Source: Papio anubis
Lineage: Eukaryota > Chordata > Mammalia > Primates > Cercopithecidae
DNA: 64,000 nt
NCBI RefSeq assembly: GCF_008728515.1
Contig: NC_044986.1
Span: 50,518,855 to 50,582,854 of the forward strand
Reading direction: 5' to 3'
Below, piece after piece: positions 22,653-33,434 of the stretch (positions are counted from its first letter, which is position 1; each line of letters begins with the position of its first letter). The position numbers and the translations under genes are program-made. The notes below the pieces were generated by a model, which searched no databases, had not been told where the DNA came from, and worked only from the letters and a program-made list of their open reading frames with translations.

Positions 22653-23359
22653 CATGTAGCAGCTTCCAACTTACCTTTCTTAATGAAACAAGTCAGGCTG
22701 CAGAATGATCATGGTTTTGAATTCAGCCATGACTTTTAATTTATTTCTTCTAAGCTTTGCTTGACTGTAAAGCTCTGGAAGCTAGGGTTCAAAGGCAATT
22801 GTGTATAAAGAAAATACTTAGTTGGGAATGTTCCAACAGCAACTGATGGGTTTAATAATTCTCCTAGATACTATATAAACTTTTGAATAGCTAGCATTTA
22901 GGTGAATAATCGCAAAGAAACACTCTTCTTTTGGAAGAAATTACATAGAGTCCTATTGTGATCTACTTGCAAATAATCTCATTCATGTTTTGATGAAACT
23001 CACAATGTACACATTTTCTGAGGAACATGGAAACAGGAGGCCTCCTGAAGATACAAGAAGATGATTATATTTATTTTCAAACCTTTAAGGAAAGCTCCTG
23101 CAAGTTAGGCTAAAATGTAAATTTTAGTGAGGATTCTATTAGAAGTTCCAAGGCAACAGTTACTTTCAAAAATGATAGACTCACTGTGAGCAAAAGAGAG
23201 AAGATAATGACCCTGACCGAGCTGGCATTGTTGAATAAGGGTCCTGATTTGCTGCTCAATAGTTGACTCTGCAGGTTTCAATTATAGGAAAAGCTGGAGC
23301 AATACTGTTCTACAATATTACTGGTAGAACTTGCAAAGAATTGAAATATAGAGTTTAAG

Positions 23360-23392
23360 TGTGTGTCTCTGTGTGTGTGCTTGTGTGTGTGC
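23360..23392. repeat. Interrupted (GT)n tract
   Basis: GT units broken by CTCT and CTT, followed by an alternating TGCATGCGCA stretch. Purine-pyrimidine alternation of this kind is the general context for Z-DNA. Confidence 0.8.
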
Positions 23393-23777
23393 ATGCGCAG
23401 CACACAGACATGCATTATGAAAAGGGAGTTATTTAAGTAAAAAGCACCTGCCATTACCATAACAGGTATGATTTAGGCTGACTCACCATGCTTGGGTGGG
23501 TGGTGGGACATTAATAACAGAATATTTAACTACAGGCATGCACATACTCCAGTTATGTATAGGGCCCACTACACCTCTAAATTGTTGCACTAGAGTCTTT
23601 ATTTTGGCTGGATTTAAAGGGTCAATTCCCTAAATTTGTGCAGAATCTTTGTAGTTACATAATTAAAATTTGAAAGAATTTAAAAAATGACAACTGTAGT
23701 CTCATTGATTTTTTAAAAGAAAATTAAAAGACCAGTATAACTGTAAACCCTAGTTCAGAAAAAGGTTAATTCCTTAA

Positions 23778-24000
23778 GATCTAGACTCAGAATTCTATCT
23801 GAATCACAATTCTATCAGTCACTAGCAATGTGATCCTGAGATTACTTAGTCTCTCTGTCCCACAGTGCCTGGTTTATAAACTGGGAATGATAATATTTAT
23901 TTTAAAGGATTAAATAATAAGCTACGGATATGTCTTCTTGTAATGTGACTGGAATATAGTAAACATGTAATAAGTGCTGGTTGCTGCTGTCATAATGATC
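23778..24000 (+). mobile_element. MIR (SINE), plus strand
   Basis: Diverged but ordered MIR blocks: CACTAGCAATGTGATCCTGA (the AGCTGTGTGACCTTGG equivalent), TTAGTCTCTCTGTCCCACAG, AAACTGGGAATGATAATAT and TAAACATGTAATAAGTGCTGG. MIR is a tRNA-derived, L2-mobilised SINE shared across mammals. Confidence 0.8.
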
Positions 24001-24057
24001 AGTGTATTTCTATATAGTATATTTCTAGATACCAGTACTTTTGATATAAGACTAGAC

Positions 24058-24150
24058 AGTGAATTCCTTGATTACAAGGGCTGTGTCTCCAGTGATCAAG
24101 AAAATGCCTGTCACACAGCACTCACATAAAAATGTTAGTTGAATTGATAC
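24058..24150 (+). mobile_element. L2 3' end, plus strand
   Basis: GAATTCCTTGATTACAAGGG, GCTGTGTCTCCAGTG, GCCTGTCACACAGCACTCAC and TTAGTTGAATTGAT follow the L2 3' terminal consensus (around the CAGGGACTGTGTCTTG and CTCAATAAATATTTGTTGAATGA region). Only the last 90 or so bases are present. Confidence 0.72.
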
Positions 24151-25040
24151 AACTTGTAAGAGAAACTAATATTGAGGGCATGATGGCCTTATCATCAGCA
24201 TATCTTCATTACTTTGACTAGATTATTTAATTTGTTCTCTTTTACCCCCTTCTACTTCTACTTCCGTTAAAGGCAACTGGGGAGTATAGAACATTGAACA
24301 TTTAGCTTTTGGGGGCTATATCTGTAGTTTATTCACTACTTAGGGTGACTTGTGCACATGCTAAATGATTAAAGAAGACAAAATCTAGGATGGTAAGTAG
24401 AGAAGTGTGTATTATAGATTGAAGGCATGTGATGGGCAAAAGAGTCTGAGGAACTGACAATAGGTGGAGGTCAGTAAACAAACTGAAGAACAAATGTAAG
24501 GGAAAACACCTGATAAAAATAAAATATAAATATCTTATTTTAAAACAATATCCATCTTCTTAAATATTTATGTATATTTTAATATATATTTAAAATTATA
24601 CATATATATGTTAAGTAAAATAGAAGTTACTAAAGGAACCTCCACCTTTGCATGTTTGCTTGAATATTATATCTTTAAAATAGCTTTTGCAAGAGTTGTT
24701 TCACAAAAGCAGGTGATCTTACAGGTATTATAGTTTTCTCTAAAATGCCTAAAGATTAATACTCCGCAAAGCATTTCAGTCAATTTCTAGTTGGGGCATT
24801 TGGATGACCAATACATCTCTGTTCTCTCAATTCCTCAAAGGACATACACCAAAGTTAGTCGTGATAGTAGTTATGATGCCTATTAAGAGTGAGATCCTTC
24901 CAGGTTCTAGCCTCTATTGTCCTCAAACAAAGCACTCTGAAATTCTAGCATTAATAACTGCTACTGGCTATTTATAACAATCAACTTCACTTGGATCTAC
25001 CATCCAGTTTCCAAGCTACCAATATTATCTTGTTGCATTG
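24151..25040. other. AT-rich stretch with no assigned feature
   Basis: About 900 bases. A TATA-rich block around 24560-24610 is low complexity. Nothing else is recognised. Confidence 0.5.
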
Positions 25041-25213
25041 TTTTTGTTGTTGTTTTTCTCTTTTTTTGCAACGGAGTCTCTCTCTGTCACCAGGCTGAAG
25101 TGCAGTGGCGTGACCCTGGCTCACTGCAACCTCCTCCTCCCCGGTTCAAGCGATTCTCTCGCCTCGGTCTCCCGAGTAGCTGGGATTAAAGGCATGAGGC
25201 ACTGCGCCCAGCT
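25041..25213 (-). mobile_element. Alu right-monomer only (FRAM-like or truncated), minus
   Basis: T-rich tail complement at 25041-25068, then the complement of the right monomer (ACGGAGTCTCTCTCTGTCAC, TGCAGTGGCGTGACC, GAGTAGCTGGGATTAAAGGC) ending GCGCCCAGCT at about 25213. The middle linker and left monomer are absent. It could be a free right-arm monomer or an Alu truncated at the dimer junction. Confidence 0.88.
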
Positions 25214-25877
25214 GTTACATTATGTACAAGCTAGATGATAAGGACCAGGCAACACTTGTGCTATCATATTGCCTGTATGCAAGGATATACAGCCTGGTGA
25301 TACACACAGGAGAGACTAAGAAAGGTAGACCTGGCCGTGGCCTACATACTTGCTTACTGAACTTTGTATTCCATGAAAGAAGTGAATATGAACCTATGCT
25401 TAGCAGGAAACTTAAAGTCTGGCAAATTTCCTGGCACATAGTATTGTATTCTAGTTGTTTGTTAAATAAATGAATGGTCTGTATGCAACATAGCATCTCT
25501 GTCTCTCAATGAATAGCAATTTTTTAATAGGCAAATAATGAAGAGCCTGCCAATTTAATGATAGTAATACATGGTTGTCTAGCTGTTACAGCTCTTTGTG
25601 AATTTGAAGGCATTATTTCTCAAAATGAAGTCCAGAAACCACTTGATCAAAGGTCATCTGAATTGCTGTTTAAAATTTCAGATTCCTGGGGTCTTTTCCT
25701 GCATCTCTATCTCTGACAACAGTATTCAGGAAACTATATAATCAATAGTCTACAAAGGTGATTTTATATACACTACTATTTCAAAACCTTAGTACTAGTT
25801 CATTCTCTAGATGAACAAATGAAACAAGTATAAATATGATAAAAAATAAGAGATCTATTGATCTTATTTCCACATGA
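25214..25877. other. Mostly unassigned; L2/MIR-like 3' end at about 25405-25470
   Basis: GGCAAATTTCCTGGCACATAG and TTGTTTGTTAAATAAATGAATG resemble the common L2/MIR 3' end. The rest is unassigned. Confidence 0.45.
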
Positions 25878-25975
25878 AGAGATTTTCTATTTCAGAAACT
25901 GAAGTAATCTAGAGATTTTCTATTTCAGAAATTGAAGTAATCTAGAGATTTCCTATTTCAGAAATTGAAGTAATC
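25878..25975. repeat. 33-bp tandem repeat, three copies
   Basis: Units at 25878-25910, 25911-25943 and 25944-25975 (the last one base short). Each begins AGAGATTT and ends GAAGTAATC(T). Units differ by about one or two substitutions. This is a small minisatellite with no larger array context. Confidence 0.97.
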
Positions 25976-26114
25976 AGCTTTTTAAAAAAACCTTTTTTGG
26001 GAATCAACGTAATAATAATTCAGCCAGTTGACCAATAAATATTAAAAAAATATATAACGTTCTTAGATTTCATCATTTAATAGAATAAGAAATTATTCTA
26101 CAGTCTATGTCCAC
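25976..26114. other. Short unassigned AT-rich spacer
   Basis: No feature recognised between the 33-bp repeat and the L1 below. Confidence 0.4.
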
Positions 26115-26470
26115 ATAAATATATATTATTTAGCTCCCACTTATAAGTGAGAACATGTGGTATTAGACTTTCTGTTTCTGAGTTATTTCACATTAGATAA
26201 TGGCTTACAATTGGAATAATAGACATTGGAGACTTAGAAGAATGGGAGGGTGGGAGGCGAGTAAAGGATGAGAAATTGCTTAATGGGTACAATGTACACT
26301 ATTTGGGTGATGATTACACTGGACATCTGATAATCATCATCCAAATCATGACCCAAATAGTGTACATTGTACCCATTAAGCAATCTCTCAGCCTCTCACT
26401 ACTACACAACATATACATGTGACAAAACAACACTTGTACCCCTTAAATTTATAGAAATAAAACATTACAA
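26115..26470 (+). mobile_element. L1 3' end with 5' inversion (twin-priming structure)
   Basis: The segment 26130-26212 reads as the complement of the L1 ORF2 end (TTAGCTCCCACTTATAAGTG, GAGAACATGTGGTATTAG). From about 26215 to 26470 the plus strand carries L1 3' UTR (TAGACATTGGAGACTTAG, GGGAGGGTGGGAGG, CACTTGTACCCCTTAAATTT). The upstream part is thus inverted relative to the 3' part, the usual product of twin priming during L1 integration. The strand given is that of the 3' part. A foldback duplication lies inside it (26269-26390). Confidence 0.8.
26269..26390. repeat. Inverted repeat, about 40-bp arms, inside L1 3' UTR
   Basis: Arms 26275-26308 and 26351-26384 are exact reverse complements (34 bp). 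With one mismatch the match extends outward to 26269 and 26390. A 42-base spacer separates them. The right arm is an inverted copy of normal L1 3' UTR, placed before the UTR continues (CTCACTACTACACAACATAT). It is therefore a duplicated, inverted segment within the element. Confidence 0.96.
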
Positions 26471-26484
26471 AAGAAAATTGAATG

Positions 26485-26960
26485 ATTATCCTATTTATAA
26501 TAGTGAAAAGAACTAATTTGAAACCATGTACTCGTAGGAGATACAAGAAGAAACAATAACATGTCCTAGAAGGCCAAAAACTGAAGACTTGAATGAAATG
26601 AAAGACATATCATTATCTTGAATGAGAAGACTGAATATTACAAAAGTGTTCATTTAATCTACAAGCTTAACATTAATCTATAAATGTAACATAATTCTAA
26701 TCAAAACATTTTTGGGGGGTTTTTGGACCTGGCATGTTTACATGACAGAATAAATGTGAATAATCCCCAGGTAATTCTATAAAAATAGTTATTAAGAGAG
26801 AGTTATCCTATAATGAATGATAAACATAATATTAGGCTATAGAACAGAAGTAGGTATATAAATATGGAAGAACAGAATACATTTATTTTGAAACTAATTT
26901 TTGATAAAGTTAAAATTTTCAGTCAGTAGCTACTTAATTATTTAAAATACAATTGTTAAC
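26485..26960 (+). mobile_element. Old L1M ORF2 fragment, plus strand
   Basis: Diverged L1 blocks in order: GACATATCATTATCTTGAATG, AAGACTGAATATTACAAAAG, TAATTCTAATCAAAACATTTT, AATATGGAAGAACAGAATAC and AACTAATTTTTGATAAAG. No open frame survives. Confidence 0.6.
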
Positions 26961-27140
26961 TTTTTAGTATAGGCCAGGCTATATGTTCTAGAGGTCTAGA
27001 ACATATATATGTATATGTATATATACACATATATACACACACATATATGTGTATATATACATTTACATATACATATATGTGTATATATACATACATATAT
27101 ATGTACATACATACATACACACACACATTCACACCTATAT
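26961..27140. repeat. TA/TG/CA-rich complex microsatellite with a flanking palindrome
   Basis: A palindrome at 26982-27005 (arms TATGTTCTAGA and TCTAGAACATA around GG) leads into alternating TATATG, TATACA and ACACAC units to about 27130. Several short self-complementary stretches make this a likely slippage and sequencing-error region. Confidence 0.9.
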
Positions 27141-29500
27141 ATTAACAACTCAAATCCATCTCCAGTTTTTCCTAAGTAGTATTGTGTCCAACAAATAAAT
27201 TTATCTCAAATTCTTCTTGGCTTTTCTCCATTATAGAGTCAGCAACTGTATGTGTAGCTCTACCTCTAATTCCTTCATTTGCATTTATTTCTGCTTTCAA
27301 ACCCTTATATGAGGCAAATGGGATTAATTTATTTCATTATCTTAACTAGATTCATTGCTTTACTTTGTCAAACTCTGATTGATTTGCTCAACTCAATCTT
27401 GTGTGTTCAAGAACTTAATGTGGATTCCTGTTCCACCTTACGAAAGTCTTTTCCAAAAACTTGCTAAATTCTTGACTCAAGACATTCCAGTTAGTAATGC
27501 ATTTCTCTCCTCAAATACAATGGAATTTTGTTCTAATAAATACTCTTCAACAATATGCAGTTATTTCTCCCCAACTATCAATTCCCCTTAAAGCAGAATT
27601 TTACTAAAAATAGCTTTATCCTTCTGGGGATAATCAGTAAAATGGCAATTGGAGGGTGAATTAAAAATATACTGAAAGCAGATGGCAGAACATGAGTGTA
27701 GATTTTTACTACAAAGCTTAGGAAGAGCAAAAGGAGCCTGAATAGAGAAAATGAAGAAAAGCCCTCTTTGGTCTATTAGGACAGAGAGAGCCGAAGCGTG
27801 TTTAGGAGCTTCAAAGAGTCCGACTCTTTGGAACTGTTTATCTTAGGACTTTAAGGAAGTAAAAGGTGCGAGTGAACCACTCTGGATTATAAAATAGAAT
27901 CTGACACAGAGAATTCAACCCAGTTAATATGCATGTTGCTTACATGGAAATGTTGAGAAATTTTTAGCAAATAGATAGAAAATGTAGATGGTAGGTATAC
28001 AGAAAATAATTGCAGGAAAATGTGAAATGAAGATTTATGATATTCCTTTTATATTTTATTTTGTTAGTATGTTGACCATTCTGCTTTATTTCAAAGAATG
28101 CAAAACCGAAAAAAATAGTTCCTTCCTAACTTCCCCTGCAGCCTTGTCTTGTGGAGCTTGTATTTTACTTCATGAGAAATGCCAAGGAGATGTCATTTAA
28201 GCTGAAACCTCCAGCAGAATTAGCCAGAATATTTGGGAAAATGATGTTTCCAGAAAAAGGAAGAGCTAGTATAAATGTTCTTAGGCAAGAAAGAGCTCAC
28301 GATGATCGAGGAACAACAAAAAATATTATTTCACTCAAGAAAAGTGAATTGGGAGTACAGATGTAAATGATGAGGTCTGAATATGATTCATAGGGCAGGT
28401 CACAGTAGGGTGTTTGGGTATGGTCTAAATGAATGGGTGGCATGAACTGTTTTAAGGAGAGGAGTGACATTATTTGACAAGTTCTTAAGAAATCCCTTTG
28501 ATTACTCTGTGGAGAGTAGCAGAAATGAAAGCAAAGGGAGATAGTGGGAAATAATTGCACATTTATAAACAAAAGATGTTATTGGCTTGGCCTCTGATTA
28601 TAGCAACAGATGAAGAAAAAAGGAAATACTGAGCAGAGTTTACTGGATTTACGGACATTCTCAACATAAATGGAACTCAGTATTTTTTTGAATAAATATA
28701 ATATGCATAAATATTGTAAAATATTTAATTCTTTTACCACCAGTGGGGCATGAGTAGACATCAGGAAACATGCCAATACAGAACCATATAAATGTGATCA
28801 TTGGTAGAGATAGGATTTAATAGGCATTTGAATGTCTCCCTCAACCTGGAATACCACAATAAAAAGCTCTTTGTTTCTCATGTTGTATTATTGTCATACC
28901 CTACAGTTTTCTGTCATTTACAGTTACTTAATATTATGTTTTGTCTCAATAAATAGTAGTGTTTTCTCTTGTTTTATTGTATTTGCAGCAATTATTAGTG
29001 AAGTTTTAAACTTCAATATTAGATCTGAAGCAAAACAAAATAGTTGCATACTATTTTCCATTAAAACATGAGATCACTATGACAAAAAAAGCTAAACTTG
29101 TCATGAAATGACTTAAATTGGATGAAAGTATATGCAATATATTAAGAAATAATCTCTGACTATATTTTTTTATTTGTAGTTCTTACTAGAACATGAAATC
29201 AATATGTGAACCCTGGCTGGAGTTTGCATCTAAATGTAATAAAACAAAACGAAGTTTAATATTATCATTGAAGCATTAGTGTACATTAGTGAGCTGGACT
29301 ATATAAAATAAACTTTATTATATTTAGCATTTGATTTTTATTTATGTATATTATAAAATTAATATAGTTTGTATTAGAATAAAAATAAAAGGAGTAGTAT
29401 GTTAACTAATTCATATAAGATGCATACAAACTACATACCTGCCTAAATTTTTGACCTGTGATACTTCAATGATTTGTGTTAAGGCCTATGTTTATATATG
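27141..29500. other. Largely unassigned stretch
   Basis: About 2.4 kb with no gene. Only the block at 28380-28530 resembles an ancient mammalian repeat (listed separately). Open frames at 27279-27591 and 27988-28366 are short, without recognisable domains, and are taken as chance. Confidence 0.45.
28380..28530 (+). mobile_element. Ancient mammal-wide interspersed repeat (family unresolved)
   Basis: ACTGTTTTAAGGAGAGGAGTG, GACATTATTTGACAAGTTCT and TGATTACTCTGTGGAGAGTA follow a repeat pattern I know from many mammalian loci (around GGGGAGTGACATGATCTGA and ATCACTCTGGCTGC). Related blocks occur at 58560-59115 and 62250-62470. I do not recall its official name. Confidence 0.5.
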
Positions 29501-29502
29501 TA

Positions 29503-29517
29503 CATGTGTAGTGTGTA

Positions 29518-29549
<32 letters not shown>

Positions 29550-29550
29550 T
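29503..29550. repeat. (TG)n(TA)n compound microsatellite
   Basis: TG array with two early interruptions, switching to TA units at about 29538. Confidence 0.95.
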
Positions 29551-29649
29551 TAGGGAAGGAATTGGGAATTGTTAAACCTTTAAATTTAAAAATTTTAACT
29601 TTGCAGACCAAGTTGATTAGACCTGTGGCAGGACACTGTATGCAGCTAT

Positions 29650-29688
29650 AAACAAATAAATAAACAAACAAACAAATAAATAAATAAC
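29650..29688. repeat. (AAAC/AAAT)n tetranucleotide array
   Basis: AAAC and AAAT units mixed over about 39 bases; resembles a decayed A tail, though no retroposon body is recognised upstream. Confidence 0.9.
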
Positions 29689-29835
29689 TTTTATTTTCTG
29701 TGGAGCTCCCAGAATTATGAATTATTGTATAGATTGAGATTTGCCAAGGTCCTTTTCTTAGAGTTGCAAGAGCATGGGAGAAAGTCAAGGGAAATAATAA
29801 GCAGCACTTGATTTCCTTGACCACAGTGGATGGGA

Positions 29836-30055
29836 TTCTAAAACCAAATTACCTGACTGTAAATCCAGATGTACCTTTTACAGGCTATGTGATTGTGGAT
29901 GTTACTTCTTCTATACTTCAATTTCCTCATCTGTAAAATGGAATTATAGCTTACTCTATTTTGTACTAGAGTGAGGATAAATTGAGGGAATGTATGTAGT
30001 TCTTAGAATAGAGCATGACACATGGTAAGTGGTCAATAAAATATTGTTTACTACT
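29836..30055 (+). mobile_element. MIR (SINE), nearly full length, plus strand
   Basis: Ordered MIR blocks: TTACCTGACTGTAAATCC, GGCTATGTGATTGTGGATG, TTACTTCTTCTATACTTCAA, TTCCTCATCTGTAAAATGG, GTGAGGATAAATTGAGGGAA and GACACATGGTAAGTGGTCAA. At about 220 bp it is close to the 260-bp consensus, and it is one of the better preserved MIRs here. Confidence 0.92.
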
Positions 30056-30118
30056 AGTTATGTGACCGTCACTTCACACACAGTAATGATTTAATAAAGG
30101 AGTAAGAAGAATATAGAG

Positions 30119-30309
30119 CACAGCTTCTCAACATCGGCACTATGACATTTTGGGTCAATTATTTAATGCAGAGGGGGCCACAAGATGTTTAGCAGTGTCT
30201 CTGGCCAGTAGTGTACCCCCTCCTCTCCATGTTTTGACAATCACAAAGGCTTCTAGACATTGACAAATATTCCCTGATAAGTAAAATTGTCCCTGCTTGA
30301 GAACCACAA
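30119..30309 (-). mobile_element. MER20 hAT MITE, complete, minus strand
   Basis: The plus strand reads as the MER20 complement: CTTCTCAACATCGGCACTAT, GACATTTTGGGTCAATTA, GATGTTTAGCAGTGTCTCTG, CTAGACATTGACAAATAT and TGCTTGAGAACCAC. Flanking octamers ATATAGAG (30111-30118) and ATATAAAG (30310-30317) agree at 7 of 8 positions, matching the 8-bp duplication of hAT elements. Length about 191 bp is slightly below the usual 219 bp. Confidence 0.92.
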
Positions 30310-30317
30310 ATATAAAG

Positions 30318-31214
30318 TAACCACTCAAAGATTACATTACTAATTTTGATTGAATTTGACCAGCATTATGAAATCAACATAAGCTTAAGTTTCTACACTT
30401 GATTTTGTCAATGTCAATTACGGCAGCAGAGAACTCCAATTCTGAAAATCCTGAACATGTGCTTCAGATTAGGGTTTCAACAAGTTCAGACTTCTGTGGC
30501 TGCCTCACCGGGTCTAAAGAAATTGTAAATGACCTGTCTCCTTAGTGTGATTCCCTACCCACCCACTCCAATCCAACCCTTCTTTCTATCTCTTTTCAAA
30601 ACATTTATCTAAGACTTTTCTTAGACAAATATGCCTTCCCTCTCACCTAACACCCTTTCTTTAGCAAGTTATATTTATATCAGATTCTTAATCCATTCAA
30701 AGGGAATGATGGTAAAGAATAAAGGAATAATAGTAAGTATTAAACTGTGTCATCTTGCCCTTCTCTCTCCCTGAGAATCTTTTGCTAATTTAGTAGACAG
30801 GGAAAATGATTGCAATATGTCCTAGTGATCTGGTGGCAAGGGGAGCATCTGGTTTGGGTGAGTCAATCCCTGACTGTAAATATGACCTGGTGAATAAATC
30901 AGTATCAATAAATTTCAACCTGCTGCAGGTTGCTGAAGTTTTATAGAAACTTAGAAGAGCTATAAGCCACCATAAATTTGAGAAGGAACCTTAGGCTTAG
31001 AGAAAAAAAACTGGCTCTTATCTAACTGTGAAACAAAACATATAACACATATAGTGAAACAGGACTTCAAAAGATAAATTAGACAAATGAGATTTATGTT
31101 CGACATTTTTTTGGTTAATTATTCCATGTTGCTGCTTAATACATTTTCTAATTTTTAAGAAATACAATTCAAAAATGAAAGTTTTGAATATTAGCTAATA
31201 GTATAGTCTCTTGA
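30318..31214. other. Unassigned stretch
   Basis: About 900 bases with a polypyrimidine-leaning patch near 30550-30660 and nothing recognisable. Confidence 0.45.
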
Positions 31215-32592
31215 AAATACGGTGCTGGGAAAACTGAATATCCATATGCAGAAGAATGAAACTTGACCCCTATCTATTGCCATATAGGAAAAATCACACA
31301 TCAAAGTGGATTACATACTTAAATCTAAGACTTCCAACTATGAAACTACTATAAAAAACTGAAGAAACTCTGCAGGACATTAGTCTGAGCAAAAATTTCC
31401 TGAGTAATACCCTACAAGCACAGAAAACCAAAGCAAAAAATGGAAACATGAAATCACATCAAGTTAAAAATCTTCTGCACAGCAAAGGAAAAAATCAACA
31501 AATTGAACTGACAAACCACAGAATGCTAGAAAATATTTGCAAACAAACTATCTGACAAAGTATTAATAACCAGAATATATAACAAGCTCAAACAACTATA
31601 TAGGAAAATAAATCTAATAACCCAGTTAAAATGGGAAAATATTGAATAGACATTTCTCAAAAGAAGACATACAAATAGCAAGCAGAAATATGAGGAGGTG
31701 CTAAACATCATTGACCACCAGAGAAATGCAAATCAAAACAACAATGAGTTATCACCTTACACCAGTTAAAACAGTTTTATCCAAAAAACAGACACTAAAG
31801 AATGCTGGAGAGGATGTGGAGAAAAGGGAATCCTCATACACTGTGGATGGGAATGTAAGTTAGTACACTCACTATGGAGAACAGTTTAGAGGTTCCTCAG
31901 AAAACTAAAAACAGAGCCACCACATGACCCAGCAATTCAAATTTTAGGCATAAACACAAAAGAAAGAAAATCAGTATATTAGATATATCTGCACTCCCTT
32001 GTTTGGCCAGCACTGTTCACAAAAGCCAAGATTTGGAGGCAAAGTGTCCATCAATAGATGAATACATAAAAAAGTGCTTCTTATAGACAGTGGAGTACTA
32101 TTCAGCCATGAAAAAAATGAGATTCTGTCATTTGCAACAACATGGATGGGACTAGATCTCATTATGTTAAGTGAAATAAGCCAGGCACAGTAAGACAAGC
32201 ATAGCATGTTTTCGCTTATTTGTGGGATCTAAAACTCAAAACAACTGAACTCACAGAGATACAGAGTAGAAGGCTGGGAAGGGTAGTTGGGGGTAGAGGG
32301 AGGTGGTTAATGGATACAAAAATTAGTAAGAAAGAATGAATAAAACCTAGTATTTGATAGCTCAACAGGGGGGCTATAGTTAATAATAATTTAATCATAA
32401 ATTTAAAAATAACTAAAAAAGGTGTATTGGACTGTTTGGAACACAAAGGATAAACGCTTGAGGGGATGGAGACTCAATTTTCCATGATGTGATTGTTACA
32501 AATTGCATGCCTGTATCAAAACATCTCAAGTACCCCCATAAATATATACACCTATTATGTACCCCAAAATATTAAAATTTAAAAATTTACTT
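31215..32592 (+). mobile_element. L1MA-type L1, 5'-truncated, plus strand
   Basis: Starts in late ORF2 (ACGGTGCTGGGAAAACTGAA), continues through CTTCTGCACAGCAAAGG, GGAGAGGATGTGGAGAAAAG and ACATGGATGGGACTAGATCT, then 3' UTR (CTATAGTTAATAATAATTTA, GAGGGGATGGAGACTC, ATGCCTGTATCAAAACATCT) and an A-rich end at about 32592. Length about 1.38 kb. Multiple stops and indels break ORF2. The 3' UTR wording points to L1MA. Confidence 0.92.
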
Positions 32593-32597
32593 GTAAA

Positions 32598-33432
32598 ACA
32601 GCCTCAGGCCAATCTTTCAGGAGATATTGCAGAAGAAGGCATTGCTATTGTAGGAGATGACAGCTCCATATGTGCTATTGCTCCAAACACCTTTCATTGA
32701 GACGAGATGTGGACATGGAAGACAGTGACATTGATCCTCATCTTGTGTAGCCCTAGGCTAAAGTGTGTTTAACCAAAACATTTAAACATTAAAAAGTATA
32801 TGTTTAACAAAATGAAAAACTTATAGAATAACGATATAAAGAAAGAAACTATTTTTGTGCAGGTGTACAGTGTGTGCCTTAAGCTAAATGTTATTACAAA
32901 AGAGTCAACAAGTTAAATAAAAGTTTATTAAGTAAAGGTACAGTAAGCTAAGATTAATTTATTACTAAAGAAAAAATTAATAAATTTATTGTGATGAAGT
33001 GTACAGTGTTTATAAAGTCTACAGTAATGTACAGTAATGCCCCAGGTCTTCACATTTACTCACTTCTCATTCACTGACTCACCCAGAGTAATTTCCATTC
33101 CTGTAAGCTCCATTAATTTTAAGTACCCTGCATTGGTGTACCATTGCTTACCATTTATACAGTATTTTTATCATAACTTTTCCATGTTTACATATGTTTA
33201 GATAATCAAATACTTGCCATTGTGTTACAGTTGGCTGCAATTTCCAGTACAGTAACATGCTGTGCAGGTTTGTGGCCTAGGAGCAATAAGCTATACCATA
33301 GAGCAGAGGTGTGGAGCAGGCTATACCATCTAGGTTTGTGTAAGTAAGTACAGCCAACCATGTTCACACAATGACAAAATTGCCTAATGCATTTCTTAGA
33401 AACTGTGCCTATCATTAATCAAGGCATGACTG
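32598..33432 (+). mobile_element. Tigger3-type element, 3' part including right terminal repeat
   Basis: Starts in the 3' end of the transposase region (GATATTGCAGAAGAAGGCAT, TAGGAGATGACAGCTCCAT, TGGAAGACAGTGACATTGA), then the long AT-rich 3' untranslated part and the subterminal region (TAACATGCTGTGCAGG, CTATACCATCTAGGTTTGTG). It ends at the terminal repeat GGCATGACTG, followed by TA at 33433-33434, the expected target. The 5' two thirds are missing. The few coding bases are broken and noncoding in effect. Family from memory; TcMar-Tigger class is clear. Confidence 0.85.
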
Positions 33433-33434
33433 TA

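Larger units (their letters stand above)
22362..23777. other. Unassigned stretch with a small hairpin and a GT-rich tract
   Basis: No gene or transposon recognised over 1.4 kb. It holds a perfect 13-bp-arm hairpin at 22623-22652 and an interrupted GT tract at 23360-23392. Confidence 0.45.

Noticed and set aside
25878..25975. CRISPR-like spacing of 33-bp repeats
   Set aside because: Copies are directly adjacent without spacers, and the sequence is vertebrate nuclear DNA.
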